The notes: generated from the letters alone by a model not told the origin. A stretch of 64,000 nucleotides of DNA from Pseudoips prasinana (GCA_951640165.1 OX621241.1:16745001-16809000); one strand, 5' to 3'. Shown: positions 39,869 to 49,240, counted from the stretch's first letter. A program made the numbers and translations.

Positions 39869-41101
39869 ATGCTCTTGGATTTAAAATTAAATAAAATGCT
39901 TCATATAACTGACTTACCGCATCATGATAATTCCATCGAAAGCTACGAGATTCATAGTTATAATCCTTACAACAACAGCTTTAAAGAAAATGACGAAATT
40001 AGAATCCCTATTCATCAGCAAGACTTATATGTATATCCATCGGCGAGTTCCATTTACATTGAAGGATATGTGTGTGTATATTCCAAAGATACAACAGGAA
40101 AGACTATAAAAAAAGATGTGAAATTTATAAATAACCCATTCTCTTTTTTATTTGAAGATATCAGATACGAGCTTAATGGTATTGAAATAGATCGTATTAA
40201 AAATGCTGGAATCACAACAACTTTAAAATCATATATTTCAATGAACGAAGGGGAAAGCAAACTTGCTGCAGTTTGGGGTTGGAACCTGAATGGTACCAAG
40301 CAAAAAGACGGACATTTTAGTATTATTTTGCCGTTAAGTAAAATCTTAGGATTTGCAGAAGATTACAATAAAATAATTGTTAATTGTAGACATGAACTTA
40401 TATTACAAAGAAGCCGATCTATTTCAAACTGTGTTATTATGGACAAAAGTGATAATATACAATTAGACATACAAAAGATACAATTGCGTGTCCCCCATAT
40501 TAGAGTTTCTGATCCTGTTAGAATCTCTCTACTGAAGCATTTGGAAAAAGATAGAGCGATACAGTTAGCATTCAGAAATTGGGATTTATATGAATATCCA
40601 TTATTACCTAAAACAACGAAACATTTGTGGTCTATCAAAACAACTTCTCAGTTAGAAAAACCAAGATTTGTTATACTCGGTCTACAAACTAATCGAAAAA
40701 ATAACTTAAATAATAGTTCATCTGTATTCGATCATTGTCAAGTAACAAATTTTAAATTGTTTTTGAATTCACAATATTTTCCATATGACTCACTTAATCT
40801 GAAATTTGATGAAAGTAAATACAGTATATTATATGAAATGTATGCAAATTTTCGTCAGTCATATTACAACACTGGCATAGATCCCCTGCTTGATTTGTGT
40901 ACGTTTAGAGAAAAGGCTCCCCTGTTTGTAATTGACTGCTCCAGACAAAATGATTCATTAAAAACCGGACCAGTTGATGTGCGGTTAGAAATTGAATGTG
41001 CAGAAGAGATACCGGATAATACAACAGCTTACTGTCTGATCATAAACGATCGCCTTTTCGAATACAGACCTTTAAGTAACATTGTTCGAAAATTATCATG
41101 A
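39869..41101 (+). CDS. Polinton double-jelly-roll major capsid protein
   Basis: Intact, 410 residues (or 401 from the second Met at 39896). It shows the conserved stretch of insect Polinton double-jelly-roll proteins: NDEIRIPIHQQDLYVYPS near residue 40, FLFEDIRYELNGIEIDR near 93, LPLSKILGFAEDY, RNWDLYEYPLLPKTTKHLW, EKPRFVILGLQTNRKN and YFPYDSLNLKFDESKY. Such proteins form the trimeric capsomers of Polinton/adintovirus particles. The stop overlaps the next start by ATGA (41098-41101), so the two genes are probably co-translated or read from one transcript. Confidence 0.85.
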   Translation: MLLDLKLNKMLHITDLPHHDNSIESYEIHSYNPYNNSFKENDEIRIPIHQQDLYVYPSASSIYIEGYVCVYSKDTTGKTIKKDVKFINNPFSFLFEDIRYELNGIEIDRIKNAGITTTLKSYISMNEGESKLAAVWGWNLNGTKQKDGHFSIILPLSKILGFAEDYNKIIVNCRHELILQRSRSISNCVIMDKSDNIQLDIQKIQLRVPHIRVSDPVRISLLKHLEKDRAIQLAFRNWDLYEYPLLPKTTKHLWSIKTTSQLEKPRFVILGLQTNRKNNLNNSSSVFDHCQVTNFKLFLNSQYFPYDSLNLKFDESKYSILYEMYANFRQSYYNTGIDPLLDLCTFREKAPLFVIDCSRQNDSLKTGPVDVRLEIECAEEIPDNTTAYCLIINDRLFEYRPLSNIVRKLS

Positions 41102-41577
41102 ATGTGTTTGTAGACGTACAAGGATTTAAAAGCGAAAAGAATGAGTTTATTCCAAAAGAAATAGCAATCCAATGTGAAAAGTGTATATTTGTACTTTTGA
41201 TAAAACCTCCATACCCTTTTTACGATTTGACTAAAAAAGAACGTCTACAAGTAAATTGGATAGAAAAAAATAGAGGCATATTGTGGAATGAAGGAATTGT
41301 ACCATACTATAATTATACGAATTTTATTAACGATTTCTTAAAAAATAAGTATATATTTACAAAAGGTGCAGAAAAAGTGATTTGGTTGAAAAAAATACTT
41401 GGTAATGATAATGTATATAATTTAGAAAATTTTAATTGTCCTAGTTTAACAAAGCTTCAAGAAGATTATTGGAAGTCTTCGGATATCAAAAGTTGTATCT
41501 ATCATAGCAAAATATGTGCTTTAAAAAATGTATCATGTCTGAGTAAATGGTGTGTAGAAAATAAGATATTTTTGTAA
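41098..41577 (+). CDS. Conserved Polinton protein, unknown function
   Basis: Intact, 159 residues, overlapping the capsid gene by four bases. It starts MNVFVDVQGFKSEKNEFIPKE, a beta-strand-rich opening with an acidic residue that could suit an RNase H-like fold. The middle has FVLLIKPPYPFYDLTKKE and YNYTNFINDFL, and the C-terminus is Cys/His-rich (CIYHSKICALKNVSCLSKWC). I have seen similar proteins beside insect Polinton capsid genes but know no function. AATAAA overlaps the stop. Confidence 0.65.
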   Translation: MNVFVDVQGFKSEKNEFIPKEIAIQCEKCIFVLLIKPPYPFYDLTKKERLQVNWIEKNRGILWNEGIVPYYNYTNFINDFLKNKYIFTKGAEKVIWLKKILGNDNVYNLENFNCPSLTKLQEDYWKSSDIKSCIYHSKICALKNVSCLSKWCVENKIFL

Positions 41578-41801
41578 ATAAATATTAATATAATAAATGT
41601 TTTTATTGAAAACAGTTGTATTTTATTTTATTACCACGTGAAACTGAAAGTAAAAACTATTATAATTATTTGAAAATAAAATTTTCAGATAAATAAATAT
41701 TGTTTGTATTTTACTAAGTGTTACACTTTCCTAAATGTTTTTTATAATATAAACAAATGGATATATAATACAGTAATACGGATTTCGTTGTAACAACAAC
41801 C

Positions 41802-42026
41802 ATGTCTTTGAATATTGGAGATCGAGTCAAAATAATTATAGTAGAAAAGCGTTTGTGTGGACTTCATGTTGTAAAGATGATTAACTATGAAAAGTATAGT
41901 GCTATCTTAATACCTACTCGTAAAGACAATGGTAAATGGCCTAAAATTTGTTTTGTAGGGCGTACATTACGGGCTAAAGTGATTAGAATTAACAAGAATC
42001 AAGTAGACTTATTAGAAGAAAACTAA
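41802..42026 (+). CDS. Small S1/OB-like protein at the right end of the Polinton
   Basis: Intact, 74 residues with its own upstream gap (225 bp). The order IGDRVKIIIVEKRLCGLHVV, YSAILIPTR, and VGRTLRAKVIRINKNQVDLL matches the beta-strand pattern of S1/OB RNA-binding domains. The last block (G-x-T-x-x-A-K-V-I-R-I-x-K-x-x-V-D-L) is the most telling. Free-standing S1 domains of this size include viral eIF2-alpha-like decoys of PKR-type kinases; other S1 roles are equally possible. The location next to the inverted repeat, apart from the structural block, suggests an accessory gene. Confidence 0.55.
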   Translation: MSLNIGDRVKIIIVEKRLCGLHVVKMINYEKYSAILIPTRKDNGKWPKICFVGRTLRAKVIRINKNQVDLLEEN

Positions 42027-42238
42027 TATTTATTAACTTACCATATTAATTAAACCACAGTAGGGTAGAATTGGAGCTTTCTGGATTAAGCATGCAAATG
42101 ATCCACCCAATTATAAATACAGAGCAAAATATCCTATCAGATCTTAAAGAAGTAAATATAGAGAATGGGTTGAATAGATTAAGTTATTGATAAAACGAAA
42201 AACAGTTTTTGAAAAATATAAATCTAAATTATCGCAAT

Positions 42239-42669
42239 CAGTTCTCAAAAAGTCAAAAATCAAAATGGTTTAAATAGGTCAAGGTAATGATGAAATCAAA
42301 ATAAGTATTAAAATGTGAATGACCGAAATCAGTTCTCGAGAAGGCGAAAATCAAAATGTTTTGAATAGATTAAGTTACTGGTAAACCAAAAATCCACTTA
42401 AAATCTATAATTTAAAATAATATTTTAAATCTGTTACCAAAAAGTAAAAACCAGTTTTTGAATGATCGAGACAAAAATCTTGGATTAGTCAAGTTTTTGA
42501 AAACACAAAATTAGTTCTCGACAAGTTGAAAATAAAAATGTCTTGAAAAGATTAAGTTATTGATAAATCAAAAATCAGTTTTCAAAAACTGAAAATCACT
42601 TCTCGAGAAGTCAAAATTGGGCTATCTGGATCTCCTCTGATCCAGATAGCCCAATTTTACACTACTACT
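42239..42669 (-). repeat. Polinton right terminal inverted repeat
   Basis: Inverted partner of 27755-28172. The outermost 200 bp are nearly identical. Further in, an insertion of AT-rich sequence (about 42400-42430) distinguishes the two. Confidence 0.9.
42613..42658. repeat. Terminal palindrome of the right TIR
   Basis: The same palindrome with perfect 20-bp arms (42613-42632 and 42639-42658). It can form a hairpin close to the DNA end. Confidence 0.9.
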
Positions 42670-42789
42670 GAGGTCTTTGCTCAAAAAATAAGTTTATTGA
42701 CAGATTTTGGTAAATGAAGTTCTGCCATATAAGTTGATTATAATATTTGTGTCTTCTAAATATATATGTCGATTATTTTTTTTTTACAG

Positions 42790-42883
42790 TCCTCGTAGTC
42801 CACCTACGTGTTCTTTGCATCATCTCACGGTTGACTGGCATAGTGGTGCATTGCATACAGATCATTTAGCTAGCTTAAATTAA
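42790..42883 (+). CDS. Candidate terminal coding exon (possibly MEPCE)
   Basis: An uninterrupted T tract and ACAG (42771-42789) form a strong acceptor. After one base the frame reads PRSPPTCSLHHLTVDWHSGA and on to TAA at 42881-42883, 30 codons plus stop. The phase (one base completing a codon) fits MEPCE exon 5, which ends with AG: joining them gives 2211 nt, a multiple of three. It does not fit any good donor in exon 6. It starts 120 bp after the Polinton end. Whether it is used in place of exon 6, belongs to another gene or is a chance pattern cannot be settled from DNA alone. Confidence 0.4.
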
Positions 42884-43164
42884 GTTATTGTCAAGGATCA
42901 TGTTTCGGTTTAATTATCTTAATTTTAAATTTTAGCTATATTTTTACTACATACCTATTGTCTGAATGGTTATGTCTATATTAAGATACGAATATATTAT
43001 TATTATTACTGCAACTTATGGAACTGTATAGTCCCGCGCCCACTGCGCCAGAAAATCTCACATTATTTCTTATTTAATTTGTTTTACTTAGCAGAGAGTG
43101 ACTGACAGCCTTTCTTAAGCTGATATTGCATTTTGTCGTCTAGTATAGTGTTTGAATTTTCATT

Positions 43165-43345
43165 CTACAACAGCCACTTTTTGGGATATGGCTGAAGATC
43201 ATTGGGTTTCTGATAAAAGAATCCCTTAATAAATCTATCCGCTGTAAAAGGATGAGTCCAGTATTGACGATTATTTTTCTTTTTTCCCTCCGAAGTTGTA
43301 TATAGAGACAAGCAACTTGTACCGAATCCATCATGGGACTGTGCA
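43165..43345 (-). pseudogene. Possible PIF/Harbinger transposase N-terminal fragment
   Basis: A minus-strand open frame contains KKNNRQYWTHPFTADRFIKG followed by FFYQ. The R-x-Y-W-x-H-P pattern resembles the region upstream of HARBI1-type nuclease domains. No catalytic DDE part is present, so only a short decayed piece would remain. Confidence 0.3.
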
Positions 43346-43754
43346 ATGACCACCGATTTTTTTATCCCAGTGCGTGCACTGTACTTTCTACGATATTTTA
43401 CAGTGCGATTCAATAATCGTGTCCCAAGAAGTAAAATCGTAGTGCGCGCTTGGCCTTACATTACAAATGTTAATACGTTGCCAATAAGTTCGGTCGTCGT
43501 AGTACAAGAATATTATGTAAGTATAGTATGTTATAGCAAAGATAATATAATGTTATAGCCCTAGCTCTAGCTGACTGATTAGGTACCTACGTACCACACA
43601 TATTAATAACTAGGTTAGGAAATATGTTTTGATAAGCGAAAGCAATTAGATAAGTGGTTAGACACATCAAACAGTTCTTGGAGATTTGATAGAGTTAGTT
43701 ACTTGTTATTCAAGCCCTAAAGTAGTAGGTACCTATTATTGCATGGGGTTATTG

Positions 43755-44345
43755 AAATTGCGCACTAAATTTGACTCGTCTACCCGTCTTACGTGTAGGA
43801 TTCGATTTTACTTTAAATTATTGTATAGGGCGCACTAAGAATTCCGGAACTGGCTACTTTTACACTGCAAAACTACATGTATCTATTCGGCCGATTTGTT
43901 TTCCTCATTTCAATCCATTCGCATCCTCTAGGAGGTTGTAAGGAAGATGAGCGTGATGTTCTTTTTGATATATTTAATACTGCTTTAAATTAATACATAG
44001 GGCGTACTAAAATTTTCCGGATCTAGCCACTTTAGGTAAGTAAGTATCCAAATATGGAAACTAAAAAAAATACCTTTACCCATCTACCCGGCCGATTTGT
44101 GTCTGCCATTTCAATTCATTCGAATCCTCTAAGAGCTTGCACGGAAGATGAGCTAGTTGATGTTCTTTTTGATAAATTTAATTTTGCGCTAAATTAATAC
44201 ATATGGCGTATCCAAATAGCTAAACTAAAAACGCTACCTTTATCTACCCGGCCGATTTGTTTACGCCCTCCAGTTACGCAGAAGATGAGCGAGTCGATGT
44301 CGGTTTTGATAAATTTTACTTTGCTTTAAATCAATCTTCTATTTA
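43755..44345 (+). repeat. Degenerate tandem repeat, units of about 160-200 bp
   Basis: The block CGGCCGATTTGT recurs at 43888, 44089 and 44249, each time followed by CATTTCAAT-type sequence, GAAGATGAGC and TTTTTGATAAATTT, then TTTAAATTAATACATA and GGCGTACTAA. A partial earlier unit starts near 43755. Units have diverged by substitutions and deletions. Confidence 0.7.
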
Positions 44346-44863
44346 TAAATAAACACGTGATTGGTATTAAGTCACTACCTATCAACTAATAACTGAATAT
44401 AATAAATGATTTAATTATAAACATTTTGTTTATATCATGAAAGAAAATGGTATTTCTTTTAATTTCCTGTTATAGCTCACGCTTGTTTCTTGAGAACGTC
44501 CTTTATACAGACTCATTATGGGATAAGCGCTAGATATTTTATTTTGCGATGAATCAGGTTTGTATCGGAACGAAACGAAAACGAAAGACAAACCCTGCTA
44601 CAATGCAGTAGCGTTGCCAGCCAACGGACAAAGTTCCTGAACGATCCGAAGACACTGCAGGAAGCACTCAAGCCAAGCTTTCGGGGCTTTGGATGGATCT
44701 AAAATTGTTCGAGTAGACAAATAATTTCACGCACGATTAGTCAATCAGGAGGCTAAGTGTGGAAAACGGATCGATCAACTAACAATCTCAACTTCCGTTT
44801 GCCTCGCCCGCTCGAGTTCGAAGCCCAGAAGAGGCCTTCACCTACCTTCTGGCGCGAATAACC

Positions 44864-46528
44864 GTGTGCGTCACGATTGCTCCGCCACGTTATCAAAACA
44901 GAAAAAGAAATCGCTATATTTTTTGTCAAAATTAGTCAAAATCGAAAGGAATAAACCAAAACTTTGTCAAAGCAGAAATAAAGAAGTTACAGGGGTTTAA
45001 GTTGGCCGCGCGAACGTAACGTGCACGATTGCGCGGCCATGGAGATCTCAGTAACTACTTGGGATAGAGATCTAAATCTTTTTGTTAATTGAACATTTCA
45101 TTTGTCAACAATTGTCAAAAAAAGAATTATAAGACTAAGATCAATATTTCACGAAATATTCACCTTGGAAGTTATGGCCGCGCAATCGTGCACTTGATGT
45201 TTCTTTAATCTCGATTCATCATCATCATCATCATATCAGCTGAAAGACGTCCACTGCTGGACAAAGGCCTCCCCCAAAGATCTCCACAATTGCCGGTCTT
45301 GTGCTATTCGCATCCAGCAGTTTCCAGCGACCCGCACAAGATCATCGGTCCATCTTGTAGGGGGCCTGCCCACGCTGCGTCTTCCGGTTCGTGGTCGCCA
45401 CTCGAGAACCTTTCTGCCCCAACGGCCGTCGGCTCTACGAGCTATGTGCCCTGCCCACTGCCACTTCAGCTTGGCAAGTCTTCGGGCTATGTCGGTGACT
45501 TTGGTTCGCCTGCGGATTTCGACATTTCTGATGCGATCCCGCAGGGAAACTCCGAGCATAGCCCTCTCCATTGCTCTTTGGGTGACCTTGAGCCTTCTAA
45601 TAAGGCCCATAGTGAGCGACCACGTCTCTGTTCCGTATGTCATCACTGGCAACACACACTGGTCGAAGACTTTCGACTTGAGACACTGCGGTATTTTGGA
45701 CGAGAAGATGTTACGTAGCTTTCCGAACGCTGCCCATCCGAGTTGGATTCTACGATTGACCTCCTTCTCGAAGTTGGACCTACCTAGTTGGATGGTCTGT
45801 CCTAGGTAAATATAGTTCTCTACAACTTCGAGTGCAGAGTCACCAACTTTCAATTGAGTGGGTGCAACATGGACGTTTGACATGATTTTCGTCTTACCCA
45901 TGTTCATTTTCAGACCCACTTGTTGAGAGACTCTGCTGAGGTCATCGAGCATTGTACCGAGGTCTTCCATGGTCTCAGCCATGACTACGATATCATCGGC
46001 AAATCGAAGGTGAGTGATGTACTCGCCATTGACATTGATGCCAAAGCCTTTCCAGTCCAGAAGCTTGAAGACGTCTTCCAATGCAGCGGTGAACAGCATT
46101 TCGATTCGATTATTTCTTAAAAACTTAAGATATCATGCAGTAAAAGTGTTACTAGAAGAAAGCTTTTAACATGTCAAAAGTACCGAAAGCATTTCATGCC
46201 ACCAAAGTTTATTTGAACTGACGAAATCAAGGCAAAACAAAATTTTCGTGGCCGCGCAATCGTAACGTTACTTTGAACGCTGATATCTCATTACCTATAA
46301 TTGTTAAGATTTCGGTGTTAACATCCATTTATTCGTAATATTAACCTAATCAGATTGACATAACGTTTTACCCTCAGGACAATTTTCTACGCGTGTTATC
46401 TCAAAAATAATGATATCTCTTATGATGTTTGAGTAGAGTGACCATAATTTCTGTTAAATATGGGGATATCTTTTGCTCTACTAGACGAAAATGTACCTGT
46501 TAGGAATAATTGTTGGAGAATTGGCTAA
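44864..46528 (+). repeat. Left arm of the foldback element (split by RTE)
   Basis: Segments 44864-45216 and 46112-46528 are collinear with the reverse complement of 47687-48457. Confidence 0.88.
45217..46105 (-). mobile_element. RTE-type LINE, 5'-truncated
   Basis: The insertion has TCGATT target copies at 45211-45216 and 46106-46111. The minus-strand frame 45236-46099 (287 residues) holds the RT end: HLRFADDIVVMAE with the catalytic FADD, then LKMNMGKTKIM, the connection region and YGTETWSLT..., RRTKVTDIARRLAKLKWQWAGHIARR and RPPTRWTDDL, hallmarks of RTE elements. The element ends in ATG repeats (CATCATCAT on the plus strand), as RTE does. Endonuclease and most of the RT are missing through 5' truncation. 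The frame is still open, which suggests a recent insertion. Confidence 0.92.
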
Positions 46529-46714
46529 AATAAAAGAGTTTAATACACTTTCCTTTTTCCGTTTGTCAAACGACTTTTATGTTTTGTTATGTATTGACGA
46601 GTTATAATTTTATCAATGAAACAGTAATGGTAATGGCAACAGTATTTCTTGAGCTGGAGTTTCGACCATTTACGTAAAATCGATAAAGTAAGTATAATTA
46701 TTACGAATTCTTTG

Positions 46715-46880
46715 TGTGGTGACGGCGTAGAATATCATTACCCTATCTCATCCTGTAGGGGGCCTAGAAATCGTCCTGAAGAAAAACCTACCAGAGAACG
46801 GGTAGCAGCGTTTTTCTGTGAACTTTGCGGAGGATTTTGTCCAACTGTGGACGTAATTTGGCTGACATGGTGAAGTATAA
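46715..46880 (+). repeat. RTE-type 3'-end fragment within the foldback centre
   Basis: Related to 13757, 16330 and 26815 (GACGGCGTAGAATATCATTA, GAACGGGTAGCAGCGTTTTT, TGTGGACGTAATTTGGCTGA). Confidence 0.6.
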
Positions 46881-47010
46881 TGTTTTTACGGTCATAAATT
46901 ATACGAAATATAACGCGATTGGTTCCCACATTTGGTTCCTAGTTTAATATGTATTTCAAATTAGGAGTCAAATTTTCGTGGGTTAGTAATGCTAGAAATA
47001 TAAAATAGAA

Positions 47011-47155
47011 ATGTACAGACTCCAGCAAATCAAGTTACCCCAATCTGTCAAATTTCCCCAATTGAAAGTGAACCTTATGCTTTTGTGATAAAGTTGAAAA
47101 TCTATAAAAGAAATGTGACAGATTGGGGTAGCTAGATGTGCTGGCGTCTGTACAT
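47011..47155. mobile_element. 145-bp MITE within the foldback centre
   Basis: Inverted ends of about 45 bp (ATGTACAGAC..CCAGCA and TACCCCAATCTGTCA with their complements) around a short AT-rich centre. Confidence 0.7.
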
Positions 47156-47309
47156 AATTCGAAATATAAATTTTCTCTCAAAATGAAAATAAATAGAATT
47201 GCTATTCCGCAGGTAGAGTCCCTCCGTTCGAGTCAGTTCTAAAATCATCACACGTAGCTTTATTGTTTACTGCCTATTAACCGAGCACATTTAAATTCTT
47301 TTCTTTTTT

Positions 47310-47640
47310 TTTTCGTTTTAAAAAGACAACGCCCAAACTTGGGAATCTAATCCCTGTGACGCGGGGTACTTGACTAGCTGTGCCCCGCGGTTTTACCCGC
47401 CTTAAATTTTATAAATTATCACAGCTCCTCTCCCGTAGACCTCTGTGCAAAATTTGAAGTAAATCCATGCAGTACTTTTTGAGTTTAGCCCGGACAAACA
47501 GATAAACAGATGAAAATTCTAAAAACTAATTTTTTGGCTTCGATGTCGATTGTAGATCACGCCCCAAGTATCCTTTTTAAATAACATTCAATGTACAGTT
47601 TTGACATTCCTACGATTTTATTATATGTATAGATATAGAT
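47310..47640 (+). repeat. Interspersed repeat fragments (ACTAGCTGTGCCCC type)
   Basis: GACAACGCCCAAACTTGG with ATCCCTGTGACGCGGGGTAC (shared with 63003-63055) is followed by GACTAGCTGTGCCCCGCGGT and a body with CATGCAGTACTTTTTGAG. The GCTGTGCCC block recurs at 50114, 50310 and 62263. Family not identified. Confidence 0.55.
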
Positions 47641-47686
47641 AAATTACTGGAGTACAAGCAGCAATGTCGTATTGAACTGTCTTATC

Positions 47687-48457
47687 TTAGCCAATTCTCC
47701 AACAATTATTCCTAACAGGTACATTTTCGTCTAGTAGAGCAAAAGATATCCCCATATTTAACAGAAATTATGGTCACTCTACTCGAACATCATAAGAGAT
47801 ATCATTATTTTTGAGATTACACGCGTAGAAAATTGTCCTGAGGGTAAAACGCTATGTCAATCTGATTAGGTTAATATTACGAATAAATGGATGTTAACAC
47901 CGAAATCTTAACAATTATAGATAATGAGATATCAGCGTTCAAAGTAACGTTACGATTGCGCGGCCACGAAACTTTTGTTTTGCCTTGATTTCGTCAGTTC
48001 AAATAAACTTTGGTGGCATGAAATGCTTTCGGTACTTTTGTCATATTAAAACCTTTCTTCTAGTAACACTTTTAGTGCATGATATCTTAAGTTTTTAAGA
48101 AATAATCGAGATTAAAGAAACATCAAGTGCACGATTGCGCGGCCATAACTTCCAAGGTGAATATTTCATGAAATATTGATCTTAGTCTTATAGTTCTTTT
48201 TTTGACAATTGTTGACAAATGAAATGTTCAATTAACAAAAAGATTTAGATCGCTATCCCAAGCAGTTACTGAGATCTCCATGGCCGCGCAATCGTGCACG
48301 TTACGTTCGCGCGGCCAACTTAAAATCCCTGTAACTTCTTTATTTCTGCTTTGACAAAGTTTTGGTTTGTTCCTTTCGATTTTGACTAATTTTGACAAAA
48401 AATATAGCGATTTCTTTTTCTGTTTGGAAAACGTGGCGGAGCAATCGTGACGCACAC
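47687..48457 (-). repeat. Right arm of the foldback element
   Basis: Uninterrupted 771-bp inverted repeat, differing from the left arm at scattered single bases. Confidence 0.9.
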
Positions 48458-48465
48458 GAATAACC

Positions 48466-48990
48466 TAGTTGGTAGTTTTATTTGAATTGCTTGAATCCTA
48501 GCTTGCTTCTATTGTCCGGTTAACTGTATGCCTTTGCAGTTAAAAAGAATAACCTGACAAACAATTATGGGCTGATAACTCTGACCCTGCTAGTCAATAA
48601 GCTCTAAAAACGACAGCTAATGTCTAAGACAGCGAAAACGAATCGTTTTACCTTATGGCACGAAGAACCATCTAAATGCTAATTCGATCCCTCACTGCAT
48701 GTAATTAAATGTAATAAATCTTACCCAATTCCGTTAGAAACTTGCTTTCGTTCAGGTATTCTTAAAGCTCTTCCAATTTTCATAATAGGCCGGATTAAGT
48801 TTCAATGACTTCTTACATTGGCCCCAAGGTTACGATAATGACTACTAACCCATTTTCCTTAACAGCCTCTAGGGATATGAGTTGACCCTATTTTCTATCC
48901 CGAAAATCAAGCAAGGAATTTACAATCTACGAGTGTTCCCATAAATTATCGGTCTGGTTAGTTGGTTTTCCTGCATGGAGTTGACCCGCA
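48466..48990. other. Non-coding
   Basis: No gene, repeat or structure that I can support in this stretch. Confidence 0.5.
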
Positions 48991-48999
48991 GAAAATGAG

Positions 49000-49240
49000 G
49001 TCTCTTACGCCGCAGATCGTGGGTTCGATTTCAGTGTCAGTATATTTCAGTTTCGGTGGGAAGGTTCAGGACAGATACTTGTGTGCATGAACATGTCTGT
49101 TTGTCCTGAGTCTGGGTGTAATTATCTATATAAGTTTGTATTTAAAAAAGAAAAGTTATATATGTAGTATATCAGTTATCTGGTTACCATAGTACAGTTT
49201 ATGATAATGTCCCAGATTCCTTTATAACAAAAAATTCAAA
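49000..49240 (+). mobile_element. tRNA-derived SINE
   Basis: B box GTGGGTTCGATTTC, then GTGTGCATGAACATGTCTGT, GAGTCTGGGTGTAATTATCT and TCAGTTATCTGGTTACCATA. Same family as 15935-16172 in the opposite orientation. Confidence 0.75.

Larger units (their letters stand above)
27755..42669 (+). mobile_element. Polinton/Maverick element (14.9 kb), defective
   Basis: The 6-bp sequence GAGGTC lies at 27749-27754 and 42670-42675, and 6-bp duplications are the rule for Polintons. The ends begin AGTAGTGTAAAATTGGGC, with one extra AGT unit on the right, and continue as inverted repeats of about 420-450 bp. Inside are the hallmark genes: protein-primed polymerase B, A32-like packaging ATPase, retrovirus-like integrase, adenain-like protease and double-jelly-roll capsid protein, plus several small genes. 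The 14.9-kb size is slightly below the usual 15-20 kb. Polymerase, integrase and the pX-like gene carry breaks, so the copy is dead as an autonomous virus or transposon, but the capsid-related frames are open. Such elements are capsid-encoding DNA transposons thought to be or derive from insect viruses. Confidence 0.96.
42900..44855. other. Non-coding region with tandem-repeat and transposase remnants
   Basis: No gene. It contains a possible Harbinger-type fragment (43165-43345) and degenerate tandem repeats (43755-44345). The rest is unremarkable AT-rich DNA. Confidence 0.5.
44864..48457. mobile_element. Foldback DNA element with about 770-bp inverted repeats
   Basis: GAATAACC occurs at 44856-44863 and 48458-48465, an 8-bp target duplication. 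The termini are GTGTGCGTCACGATTGCTCC and its complement. The left arm is 44864-46528 (770 bp once the RTE is removed) and the right arm 47687-48457 (771 bp), nearly identical. The 1.16-kb centre has no transposase. The arms carry three internal copies of a motif (CACGATTGCGCGGCC) that resembles the terminus itself. An 8-bp duplication fits hAT, P or Mutator-like transposases. Long repeats with subterminal motifs favour a MULE/foldback type, but I cannot assign the superfamily. Confidence 0.85.

Noticed and set aside
46649..46929. Open frames in both strands in the foldback centre as transposase
   Set aside because: They coincide with an RTE-type repeat fragment and show no catalytic motif.
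48228..48455. 75-codon minus-strand frame
   Set aside because: It lies entirely in the foldback right arm and is broken in the left arm.
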